This document shows positions 33,740-45,600 of a stretch of DNA of 64,000 nucleotides, piece by piece. How positions within the stretch are numbered: position 1 is the first letter of the stretch; each line of letters opens with the position of its first letter. This DNA comes from Blastomussa wellsi (taxonomy: Eukaryota; Cnidaria; Anthozoa; Scleractinia; Plerogyridae), in NCBI GenBank assembly GCA_947652115.1, contig OX393562.1, positions 11,076,146 through 11,140,145 on the forward strand, written 5' to 3'. A program made the translations under genes and the position numbers. A model generated the notes under the pieces. The model saw nothing but the letters and a program-made list of their open reading frames with translations. It was not told the origin of the DNA and searched no databases.

Positions 33740-34490
33740 CATGTGACCCAAATCCCGCTGGGGTGTAGTCCCTGCTATAACGTCATCCGAATAGGGGTTC
33801 TAGCATGGCTCCATCTGAAAAGAGGGGGTACCCCCCTATATGACATCATCCGAAAGGGAGGTATCCACTAGGTTGACTGGTGGTGTGATGGGGGTATCCC
33901 CCCAAAGCTGACACCATCTAAGAGGGGGTATCCCCTCCAGCCACGTGTATCGACTGTTGTGTAGGGGTACTAGTATGACGCCATCTGAGAGGGGGTGCCC
34001 CCTCCAGCCGCATGTATCGGCACGTGAGCAAGTGTGGCGCGTTGTGCTCACGATGCTGCGCGGTTCCTGGGTGCGCCTCCCTTCCTCCCCAGCACCTCAA
34101 AAACAATGAGCAGCCTGATGAGGTTATCAGCATGCCATGTGGTCATGCTCGCACCGGTAAAATTTTCAACACGTGATGGGAATTTGTTGTTTTCAAATTC
34201 TTGATAGAATTTCACGTGCCTTCTTTGCCCATCTGTCTACGACTCATTGAACTAAATTATAAACCGTCTAAAGCGCTAAATGCTACTTTTCAACGCCCGC
34301 ATCAATAAAAATTTCAACGCATGATGCAAAACAAACGCTTAACTATATTTGCTTACTTTTGCCTTTTGCCTTTTTTTATTCTCTCGGGTTTGAGGGGGTA
34401 TCCCTACTATGACGTCATCGGAAAGGAGGGGGTATCTCCCCACCGTGACTTCATCTAAGAGGGGGTACAAGCATGACAGCATCCTGCACC
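33740..34490. repeat. Interrupted tandem array of GGGGGTATCC ... TGACGTCATC units
   Basis: About eight units of 50-70 bases combine AGAGGGGGTA(T)CCCC with a TGAC(G/A)(T/C)CATC(C/T)(G/A)A core. Six lie in 33770-34010 and two or three in 34395-34490. TGACGTCATC matches a CRE/ATF site, but here it is part of the repeat and not next to any promoter I identify. The stretch 34020-34390 between the two groups is unrelated. Confidence 0.6.
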
Positions 34491-34805
34491 ACCTACGAAA
34501 ACGTGCACCACTTTGCTTACGTAATTTTTTCTCGAACTTTTGTTGGCGGCCATTTTGAATAAATTAAAATCCGACAAAATTTGGAACCAACTATACTACT
34601 CAATCCATTCAAACCGCTAATCAATGGCTTCCGAACGGCTGGCAGCTAGGAACGTTTTCATGCGAGAGGTCACCCCTGTTATGGCAGTAGAATCATAATT
34701 ATGATTTAAGATCTATAAGAGCAGATGCGCTATGTTACAGGATGTATGGTTACATGAATTTTTTATTCTTTATAGTGCTGCTTAAATTAAATAATCTTTT
34801 CTCAC

Positions 34806-35414
34806 CTTTGTGCCATGCTTCGAGCCTCCCTTTGAGTATCGACAGCTTTATTCATTGCCTCTGGGTCAAAGCTGTGCCCTTGCTGAGAATACTAAGTTAC
34901 ATGCATAACAAATTAATTAAAAACAGAAATTACAAGTCTTTGCATCAACTACAGGGTGCATCCCGCAAATTTCATACAATGAACCAGCATTTTGTAGAAT
35001 GCAGTACAATGGAGTACCTTGATAGAGTAATACATGTACCATTTAAGAGCGTATTAAGCTTAAATATTTTAAAAGTAAGAGGGTTGTATAACCAGATGGT
35101 TTAAAATTACTTACATGTAGTTTATGAACTTTTAACAAACGCATTTTTTGCAAGACATGTCGTGGAAAGAACTGAAGCGTCATCAAGACCTAGCGTACTT
35201 TAAAAAGCCAAATAAAATTCTTCATCTGCCGTCACAACGTCGGTTTTCACGTGTGCGGATCACACGTGCAAATGTAGAGTATTGAATTGTCAGAATCATC
35301 ATGGAATAATTCAAGACATACCTGCCAAATGTAATTAATTGTTGACTCGCCAGCGTAGAATTCTGAGCTTTGACGCTGCGAAGCAGATGATAGTCGATCT
35401 CCTCTTGGGTCCAT
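34806..35414 (-). CDS. First two exons of an unrecognised gene divergent from NOP16
   Basis: Exon 1 (35414-35322) starts ATG and reads MDPRGDRLSSASQRQSSEFY, then AGESTINYIWQ, ending at a GTATGT donor in phase 0. Exon 2 (34882-34806) follows a TATTCTCAG acceptor and reads QGHSFDPEAMNKAVDTQREA, then RSMAQ, ending at GTGAGA in phase 2. Phase 2 fits the candidate exon at 20854-20797. A competing frame in exon 1 (KWTQEEIDYHLL ...) is open longer but has no in-frame ATG and cannot join exon 2. The peptide is polar with no recognised domain. Its start lies 180 bases from the NOP16 start on the other strand, so the promoter is shared. The rest of the gene is likely to lie at lower coordinates among the transposons. 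Confidence 0.6.
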
Positions 35415-35594
35415 TTGCTTTTAATTTGGTTTTCAGGAATTGAAGTTACTGTAAACACTTTATTCACTGTAAACGAGTAAACTTGCCGCCATATTTGATA
35501 AAATGACCTGAAGAGAGAATCTGGAGCGAGTTGTGCCCAGTACTTTTCCGCGAGCTACGCCTGGTGATATTCTTGCACACGCATGTTGTGAAAC
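35415..35594. promoter_or_regulatory. Bidirectional promoter with YY1-like site
   Basis: Only 180 bases separate the two divergent ATGs. Near 35471-35485 the minus strand reads CAAATATGGCGGCAAG, close to the YY1 consensus AANATGGCGGC, which is common at the starts of ribosome-biogenesis and other housekeeping genes. CpGs are more frequent here (TTTTCCGCGAGCTACGC) than in flanking DNA. No TATA box is evident. Transcription starts are not known. Confidence 0.6.
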
Positions 35595-36585
35595 ATGACT
35601 GGAGTAAGAAGGAAAAAAACTCAGCGAAAAAAGCGTGTTAACTCGACAAAGCCCGGTTTTAAAAGAAAGAGGAGAGATAAAAAGGTTAAGGTGCTAAAGT
35701 AAGTCAGATTTTCCCTTCAGAAGCACGTCTTTTCGATTTGTGATATTTCACTGAAGTCTTTGTCCTATCACTCGTGGTCTAAAACGGTTGTGGACAAAAC
35801 GCTGATTAGCCTGTACTGTTCCAGGCCGCCCCACTATCTGAGAGCCTGGAACAGACTAAACACTGATGAACTACCCTAAAATGAAAAATACTGCTAAAAT
35901 CTGAAATGTTACCATCGTCATTCTTGAGAGCTAACTGGTGCGATATTCAGTCTATAATGCAAGAAGATGGGTCACTTTTTTAATGCAGAATGTACTATTG
36001 AGATGGTTTGGTGGGAGTTTTCTGCTAACCCACTAAGCCACTAACATGGTTTGGTGTAAACTTTAATAGCCATTTATTTAATTAATATCAATTAATTAAT
36101 TATCCATATCAATTGATTTATTATCCTCGTGAAAGTGGTAGGGAGTGGGGAGAAACTGACAATGTGTATCAGGTAAAACTCATGGTAACTCTGCATTACT
36201 TCTGTTTCATATCAGAAAGGTATATGTTTGCTTCGGAATACCCTCTGCTTTCCTTGTGGTAGTTTCTAGAACAAAGCATGGTGCTCTCAATGCATGCGTA
36301 GAAGTTTAGTCGATGTTACTGGTCCAAGAGTTTGCATTTCTCTTGGCCAGGAATGATTGACTGGAATGTCACATGTATGTCTTTTCTACTGGTAGAACAC
36401 AGTGTTTTAGGACGCATGCAACCTAAGTCCGTTGCTGGGACTTTTGATAACTAACATTTGCACTCTCATCGTCTTGGCCATTTCCCAACTCTTGCACTGA
36501 CAAACTATTTCAAGTGCTTTTGAAGCAAGCAGTGCACTCATTATTTTTTTCTTTTTTAACCCTTTAAGCCCCAAGGGGTCTCCCT

Positions 36586-36632
<47 letters not shown>

Positions 36633-39600
36633 CACTCTTGGGGAGTAAAGGGTTAAGCACCTTGGAAACAGTTTCCAAAGAGACCCATAATTCTGGTGAA
36701 ATAGCTTTCATCGCAGACACTACAGCTCTGGTAAATATTTCACTGACTGTTCACAATTAAATATGCAAAATTTTCCACCAGGATTTTGGGAAACAATTTC
36801 ATAACAACCAGGGATACTGCATTTTGAAAAGTCTTTCAAAAGAGCTGTTTTTTTTTTATTCGATCTGTTTATTATTTTTGAGAAAAGATGTTTGTGTGTG
36901 GTAAATACATGTAAATCACAAAACATAAAACTTTGTGTTGAAAATCTTTCATGCGGAAAACCTCATTTCATTTCATCTCACCTGATAGCTGTAAAGTTTA
37001 AAATAAAAATTATTAACATTTATGCTGTTTTATTATTGAAAGCAGCTACACCGTACCATCTATTTCATGTTTTTGCAAAAAAAAACAAAGTATCATGTTA
37101 CAATACTTCAAGAAAAACAAAAGTATCGTGTTACAAACAAACAAAAGTATCATGTTATCATTGGCAAGAAAAGGCTAAAAGTATCATATTTGGTATTTCA
37201 ACGTGTATTAACAATATTTTCAGTTGTGTTGCATTCTGTATTATCCTTTGAGTCTCTGAGTTGTAATGGTTCAATTCTACCTGTAACCATCCCCCCTTGC
37301 AACCCCTTGGACAAGTCCAGCCCTTTTGGCCTAGGGGTGGGAAATTGTTTTAAGTTGTCTTGTCGTGGGGGTGGGGCAAATTTAAGGTACATGTACCTTC
37401 TCAAAGTTCTTCCTAGTACGTCACGTATCGATTGACATGATTGTGCCGTACCGCACGCAGGTGAATGCCTATTTCCACGGAATTGTAGCCGACTGGTTAG
37501 AGAAGGATAATTTTTCAAATTTAATGTGCTTTTGGAGGATTTTTTACTTTCCCTTTAATTTATTGTTCTGTTTGCTGGTTGGAAGCTCCTTTCTGTCAAG
37601 GAAGAAGTGATAAGTGCAGGTTTATAGAGTTTTGCCTTCAGTTTTCTTTATAAAAATAAATTAATGTAGTCTTCATGATTTCTTATACTGTACTCTCTTT
37701 TATTCAATGTATATTGTCTAGAAAGAGGGTGTCGAGGCTATAGTCAGTTAACAGCTAAAAATAAGCCATTTAGTCAGTAAACTGTTAGAAAAAGTGGCCT
37801 TACTCAGTAAACAGCAAAAATGGAGATTAGTCAGTTAATTTGTACGATTTATGACTTTTATGATCTGCATTGCAAAGTAGGCTATGAATAGTCCCTCTTT
37901 TACCTTTATCAGGCACAAAGCTAAAATGACTAAAATGAGATACATGTATACACGCTTGTAAAGAAGTGACAAGGAAAGCTTAAAACTGGTATCTAAACCC
38001 ACAGACAGAGAGCATGCTCTGGGAATATCACAAAATATTTAACAATTATCGTACAAAATTAGGTTGCCCACAAGCTCTCTGAATGAGACATGTCATTGGT
38101 TCCAAAACAATAAGATAGCACGTCACAACAAGAGCAAGTACTTACAGCGGACCAATGAAAACAGAGGTTCCAGAGAGGTAGTGGCTACTCAGTGAAATCA
38201 GCAGAACATTTCCTGATACTTAGCCAACGAGGCCATACATTGAGTTGGCTAAAATCAGACTTTGTTGAATTGTATAAACAGATCCTTTAAGTACTGCAGT
38301 GTTAGCTAATTCAAGTTTAAACATCAGTTTCACTTTTTGTTTCCATCTGGTATAGAGGTCACCCCACCCTTGATGTGAACGAAGAGTGGTAACACTAGTC
38401 TAAGAGTGATAATCAGATTTTGTGATAACCCTAATGGCGCGATATGGAAGCATTTGTAATTAAGTAATTTTATCAGCTAATTCATTTCTGAGATCAACCG
38501 TCCCACACAGGTGAGCAGTAGTCAAAATATGATTTGATTAAAGCTCTCATCACAAATGAACAGCCTCTGCCTTTTAAGTGCGCCTATTATGCTTAGACTA
38601 TGATTTAGTGTGACCCACCCTATTGATCTGTTGACTATCAATGTGAATGTGAAGAATGACCATTGCAGTTAATTTCCAATTTAATCAATTGGAAAGAAGA
38701 AGCCTGAAAAAATGAGGGCTTAAACGGGATTCGAACCTGTGACCTCCGCGATACTTTTGCGATGCTCTACCAACTGAACCCGTGACCTCCGCGATACTGG
38801 TGCGATGCTCTACCAACTGAGCTATGCAGCCACACATTGGGAGTGAGGTCAATTTATTGAGTTCATATCTTTCCGTGAGGAGTGGAATGATGATCATTCC
38901 ATCACATTCATCTATATCCGCAGTTCAAATATGAATTATTTCATATATGCTACACATCATTCCACTCCTCACGGGAAGATATGAACTCAGAATTTAAACT
39001 GACCTCGCTCCCAATCTGTGGCTTCATAATAACTCAGTTGGTAGAGCATCACACCGGTATCGCAGAGGTCACAGGTTTGAATCCCGTTGAAGCCCTGATT
39101 TTTTCAGGCTTCTTCTTTCCAATTGCTTGAAATAATTGGAAATTAACTGCAATGATCATACTTCAAATTCTTCAATATCATTGTTAATTGATATTATTAT
39201 TGATATTGCTATTGATAAGACAGATGCCTTAATTACATATGTATGCACAATCCAATCCAGTAATGTGGAGATAACAAAATCATGCATTTGACTTGGGAAA
39301 AGTTGGCAGGTATAGAGTAGTCCATTGGCATAGTCCATAGCTAGAAGGTCAATGTTTAGTCCACAATCTTTATTTACACCAAGAGCCACATTTGTCTATA
39401 ATTTCTAACAAAGTTAACACTATCCTCTAATTAGAAATTGTTTTAATTAGTCTTTGTCTTTGTTAGAGTTTGTCTTCACGTCATTTCAATGGGCATTTGA
39501 TGTGGGTTTTTATATGCGTTTAATGTTTAACTGTAATTTTCTTTTTCCATGATTACACACAAGTCAAACATTACGTCAGAACTGGGATCAAAAGAAAACA

Positions 39601-42600
39601 CTGAAACAGAATCTGCAGAAGCTTGGTTTGGCTTTTGATGCCAATGCTGCAGTTCCCATTCCTAAAAGAGAAGTCAAGGTAAGTAAATCATTGCATAAAA
39701 GTTTTAATGTTAGTTTTCAGGGAAGCTAAGCTTGAAATAACATCCTTCATCAATCTCGCAAATTTTGCCTTAGGTGATATCTGTTATAGTAAATAAAATT
39801 GGAGTCTTGAAGCATGCCAGAACTTGATCAAGAGTGCATATACATGTAAGATGAAATAAATGCTTGTGAAAGTGAAACATGCATGCATGGATACCTCATT
39901 CTTTAATACTAAACACCCAGCTATAAATTTGTTACATTATGATAATAATTATAATGATATTATATTTGTTCCTCGTTGAAATAGTTTTTGCAGTAAAAAT
40001 TATTACAAAAAGCATTTTAATTTCATGCAAAAACCTCTGCTAGTGAAATGTTTCACAGATTGTTTTGAACAAACAAGGCCATGTTGGTCAATAACTTTCT
40101 TTTAAAGAAGTTTTTTAATTGCTAGCCCAGATGTAGCCTCAATCATTCTCGTCCCCATAGCCCTTTTCGTTTCTCTTAGCCGACAGGGCCTTGGCACGAA
40201 AAACGAAGGGCTCTGGGGACATACGATTTTCCAAAAAATTCTATTTTTTTATTGGCTGTTGAGAACAAAAAAAATCGTAAACAGTAGTCAAAATGTTTGC
40301 TGGCCGCCTTGCTACAACACACAGCATGTAGAAACATCAATGCTTTTTACATGAAGTCCAGAAGTCCAAGAATCTCGAACTGGAAATCGTATGTCTCCAG
40401 AGCCCTTCGTTTTTTGTGCTAAGGCCCTGCCGGCTAAGAGAAACTAAAAGGGCTATGGGGACGAGAACGAGCCTCAATTTCTTTGATTTTGTCAATCTCA
40501 TCCCCAGGACCTGCTTTCCCTTTGGTCAGCATCAAGACAGTGGACTCTAGCCAGTCCTGATTTTTAGAGCATGTGCATAGGGCATTGTTTTGATCTAAAC
40601 CAACAAGATTAAGTGAGCAAATTCTAAGTCTGCGTGGAATGGCAGAAAGTCCATGAAATGCAGACTTCTGGGATTGGCCGTGGCCAGAGTCCATGTCCTT
40701 GGTGCTGACCAAACGAAAAGCAGTCTTTGGCAGGAAGACAGATCATGATTTTGTGTATGGCCGTCTTCTGTATAAGTAGTTTTTTCATCACCATTTACAT
40801 ACATCTTTTTGTAATTGCTTATGAAAAGTTCAAGATTCTGAGCTTCTAGTGCATGCTTCCCAAAAATTGATTGCTTATCTATAAAAATTAATGTTGTAAC
40901 CTTGGCCTAGTAAAAGAGATTGTTGTTATCAAAATACATGTAAAACCACTCGAAAATTCTTGATTGTAATCAACTTTTAGGATGAAAACATGGAAAGTTA
41001 GATACCAGCGTAAGATTGTTTAAGAGAAGTACATTATTTTTTGAAAAAGTGCTTTTTATACATTTGTGTCATTTTATGGCCAGTTGTGAGCTAAATCTGC
41101 TCCCAAATACTCAAAACATAGAGGTAATTTTGGGGTTGTAAAGTGACCTACATGTACATTTTAGGCTTTTTTCGCTTTTGTGATTCAGTAAGTTTCAAAT
41201 CGTTTTTAGAAAATTATTTCAGATATGCTCACACTTACTTCGTGAAAGCAAGTCTTCCCCATTCAGCCTCATGAGCTTCACAAAATTTTACAGTGTGATG
41301 AAGAAATGTGTAGTCGATTACAGGACGTACCACAACAAGCTTGTGTCTATTTGTTAAGGGCTCCTGGAAATGTTCATCCATTCAGTACTTACATTCTGTA
41401 TTTAGCCAGTCATCAGTCAACATTAGATCATTTCCAGGACTAGATAGTGCTATAGTATAACAAAAAATGTTTTCCTTTGTCCTAAACAGGGTATATGTTT
41501 GAGGTTATTTTGGTCCCAGCAGCACCCCTATACCCAAGCATGGGTCAAGTAACTAACTCCCCCCCCCCCCTGCTAAGAGAACATGAATTATTTCATGGCA
41601 GATGTAATGGCTCAAAGTCTAATTTCATTAATTTTTTCTATAAGAAATCAGGAAAAAGAATGTGACAACTTATAGAAACAAAATTTCTAAACTAGTAAAC
41701 GAGTCCCTTCGGCTAGTTACTTTTAGTTACAAATATTAAATTTACACTTTAGTTTTAATTCCATGCACATTGTAGTTTCAGTTAGAACTGCCAAATCAGT
41801 TGTTGGTGCCACAAGAAGAATCACCAATTTAGTGGCACGTTTCGACATTTCAACTTAAATTCTATATTACACATATAATAGGTTTCTACCCAGTAGTAGT
41901 GTAGTGTCATGTACTGTACATGTATTGATGGCCATGCATGAAGCGTTTATCCATTTAAAGACTTTCAAAGTACATGTAACTCAACTTGTGACAATACGTT
42001 TATTAAATATGCAAATTTCTTTAATCAAAACATGTGTTTTGTAAATTCTAACACAATGAAATGCATTGTTATCAAAGGTAAATGAACATGAGATAAGAGC
42101 CTTTTTAAAATTACCAAAGGGAGATTGTATGACAGTAATTTCAGAACCAAGTGGGTATTTCGTTCCAGTTGTGCGGGTTGTTAGCTTTTGCCATACATGT
42201 AGTAACTAACTATGATGTGGCTGGTTCAGCTTTCCTTATTGTTGGGCAAATTCCATTCTTGTCTTCCATCATAGTGACCTGAACAAAGACAGCAGCGGAA
42301 CATGAGAATGGAAAATATAAATTGAAAGTGCCATGAATATTTGCCAGAGAGTTTCTTAAGATACATGTACGTGAAACCAGAGAAGAATTAATACATACTG
42401 GTACATACATATATGTACATGCTTTCTGTACAATCATATATTTTACTTATGCTTAAAAAAAGAGTAGCTCCAGTTGGCTAATATCTTTGAGAAAATAAGT
42501 TATAAAAATAACAAATAAAATTAAATATGCTATAATAAAATTCTATTATTATTATCATTATTTATACACTATATACAATATTATGCCTTGCAAAGGGAAA

Positions 42601-45600
42601 TCTGACTCATAGATTATGGAAAGGTCTTATAGTGAAAACCTCCTGCTTGAATTGAAGAAAATTTGATATTCTGAAGGTGTCCGGGAAGGAGTTTCATATT
42701 AATTTTTGCTGGCTACTTAAAAGAGTGCAGACCATAAGTTGTTGTTTTGGGGTTGGGAAGGGCCAGAATATGATTACCACGTAAATTGTCGGATGAATAC
42801 CGTACACTGAACATATCAGTGTACAGCTACTGTACATCGCTCAGGTGTTAGTCACTGATTTATTTATTTATTTTCAACCTGTAGGAAGAAGGTGGAATTT
42901 TTTATGCAATTTTTTATTTGTCTAACATTGCTCTGCTGGGGTTCTCAGCAGAAGGTAGCAACAGGCAACATTTCTCCCTGTTATTACTAGAAACAAAAGT
43001 ACTGTAGGCACTTGCTATGACTTGAAATTTCTGGACTGTTTCTTCAGTTTGCAGTCAGCTGTTAATACAAGCTGATAAACACCAACTCTGTACCCTATTA
43101 TGCAGTTTTTAGTGCAGAGTGCACTATTGGGATGATCTGTTGTGGGCTGCCGTCTTCTAACTCGATGTGGAAACTTTAATGTTTGTTTAATTAATTAATA
43201 TCACTTAATTAATTAGTCTTGCAGAGGGGGTGGGGGAATCATGCAGTGCTTCATGTAAGATTAAAAGAGCCATTTACAGTTTTCAAATATCTTTAGTAGT
43301 TCCCGAGATATTTAACTTTAACAAATGGCAAAATATGCAAATTTGGAGGGTGAGATGTCATCTACTCAACCCAATTTTATATAGGGTAAATAAATAAGGA
43401 TATTTCGGTCAGTTTTCTATAGAGACAATTAAAACTTGGTACACAAATAGTTCAACTGGCGACAAACCTAAAGTTATAATTAAATCCTGTTTCCATGGCA
43501 ACACACTCTTTTCCAGTCCCCTCGAACTGTTTTCAGTATTTCAATGATTTTTAGCCCAGAAAAATTAAACCAGGCCAAAGTACATGTACGTACCTACATG
43601 TAACACATAAATATGCTTGTGAAATCATGTAGATCTGGAGTCGTTAAGAAATATCAAAATGGACTGCCAAAAATGGCCAGAATAGCCTAGAACATTGGGG
43701 AGGTCTGGGAGCCAGTGTGTTGCCATGGTGACATAATTGTTAAGCTCATATTGCATAACTCACCTAGTAGAGTCATGATGCAAAGAATCAAACATTTCTG
43801 ATACAAACTGCGTGAGATATTTTTTCTTAATATATTTGATTAAAATTTGGTTGAGTCTATGACATCGTCACTAAAACATGAATATCTCTGTAACGAAAAA
43901 AGATATTTTAAAAATGTAAGCGGCATTTTTCTTATACAGACTAGTTTTTACTACTTTAAAATGGCTTAGATTGGAGACATGCAAATTTCGTCATAGTAGC
44001 ACTTTAATGGACACAAAGAAGAGTCCATTATGGTAAACTTGTTAAATGGGAAAATGTGAAGGTATTGTTGCACACTGCCTGGTACCTTTAGAACTTAAGT
44101 TAAGAAGAATAGTCAAAACATTGATGTTTGGACAATATTTTTTTAGAGTTTGAAGCAAGAAAGCTTTCCAATTATTGCTGCAGAACCCATGGCACCTTTA
44201 CTGTGTGAGACATTTCACCAGTGCAGGAAACTCTCGGTCAAGCAAAGCTGTTTACCTTCAGTACATTTCCTTGAAACGCTTCCTAAATAAATCGATATCA
44301 TTGTATAGAAGTATAATTTTAAGTGGTTTTTACAGAAGATAATACAAGTGATGGCGGCAGCAGAATAAGAACGTACCATTCCTTGACTATTCGAAAATTA
44401 AATTAGTTCTTGTTTATCATTTCAATTTCAGATATTTAACGTTCTACCAGTTATCTCCGGTCTTTAAAAAAAAAACATCGAAGTTTCTGTCTGCTCATAT
44501 TTGCACAGGTAGCCCAAGCTCGATATATGAGCAGCTCTTATATTGACCTTTGCATAGTTTCGTGACTCGAGCAATTTGCGTATTTATAAGGATTTGTATG
44601 GGGAAAAATGTATGGGGAAATTGCTTAGCAACCCGGCCTAAAGGTAAAATTTCTCACTCACCCGGTGGCTGATGGTAAAATGACCCTGACGGCCACTGGT
44701 AGAATGACCCCGTCGGCCACCGGGTGAGTGAGAAATTTTACCTTTAGGCCAGGTCGCTAAGCCATTTTTCAAACGGCCGTGCACGAACGTCGAGAGGGAA
44801 GCAGGATGGCACGGATGTGTTTGACGATTATCTCCCAAGGGACACGTGAAGTTTTGAGGCAATCGAACCCTATGGAAGGAATTTATGGCCGTTTTCCTTC
44901 AGTGGCTTCGGTCGCAGTTCGAGCTGGAGTGCCCTACGTTGGGACTAAAATTGCACTAAATCGCTCCAAATCAGTTAAAAAACCACACAGCACACAAATA
45001 AAGCAACAAAGGAGTTCAGGTGAGTGGTTTTTATTGTAATTCAACCATTAATTTTTCGTTTTTTTTTTTTTCGGCTTTAATTCTTTCCCCATACAAATCC
45101 TCATAAATATGCAAATCACTCGAGTCACGTAACAAGGCAAAGGTCAAGGGCTACCTGTGATATTTGGCAAGCAAATAGTATTATTACATGTATAACCAAA
45201 GGCAAGACAGGCTGAGAGTAGGCGTACTGTCAACTAGTATGTAGATGACCATCCTAAAGGCTGTTGTGGACACAAATGTTTCCCTGTTTGCCTGATAACA
45301 CAAAAAATGTTTCCGTTTTTTGTTTCAGAAACATTTTGCGCAAAAAATGTTTCCCAGTTTGCTCGAAAATAGCAACAATTACATGTTCAGTTGTAGTTAA
45401 CACTCTGCACTATCTGAGATTATCACTAGTTTAAATAAACTCAACACACACCATCACTCAGTTGTTTCCCAGGTACAACTTGACCCTTGATTTGTAAATT
45501 AAACTATTAAAGGAAGTACACTTCTGATGTATACGAGTTGTACATTAACTTGCTCAGGGTCACAAAACTCAAGAAGCTGAAGGAATGGAGGTAGACAAGG

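Larger units (their letters stand above)
38657..39158. mobile_element. 502-base fold-back element with tRNA-like sequences in both arms
   Basis: The whole segment is an imperfect inverted repeat: TGACCATTGCAGTTAATTTC pairs with the end at 39158, AATTGGAAAGAAGAAGCCTG with its inverse near 39120, and TGAGGAGTGGAATGATG near the centre. Each arm contains a tRNA-like stretch facing outward from the centre. It sits in NOP16 intron 1. There is no coding capacity; the CIAQLVEHRT-like frame is only a translation of the tRNA-like part. Confidence 0.8.

Noticed and set aside
35222..35467. Longer minus-strand frame over the exon divergent from NOP16 (KWTQEEIDYHLL ...)
   Set aside because: It has no in-frame ATG, runs through a good GTATGT donor, and cannot join the next exon in phase. 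The frame starting MDPRGDRLSS can.
38685..38897. Minus-strand frame containing CIAQLVEHRTSIAEVTGS
   Set aside because: This is a translation of a tRNA-like sequence, a pattern often mis-annotated as protein.
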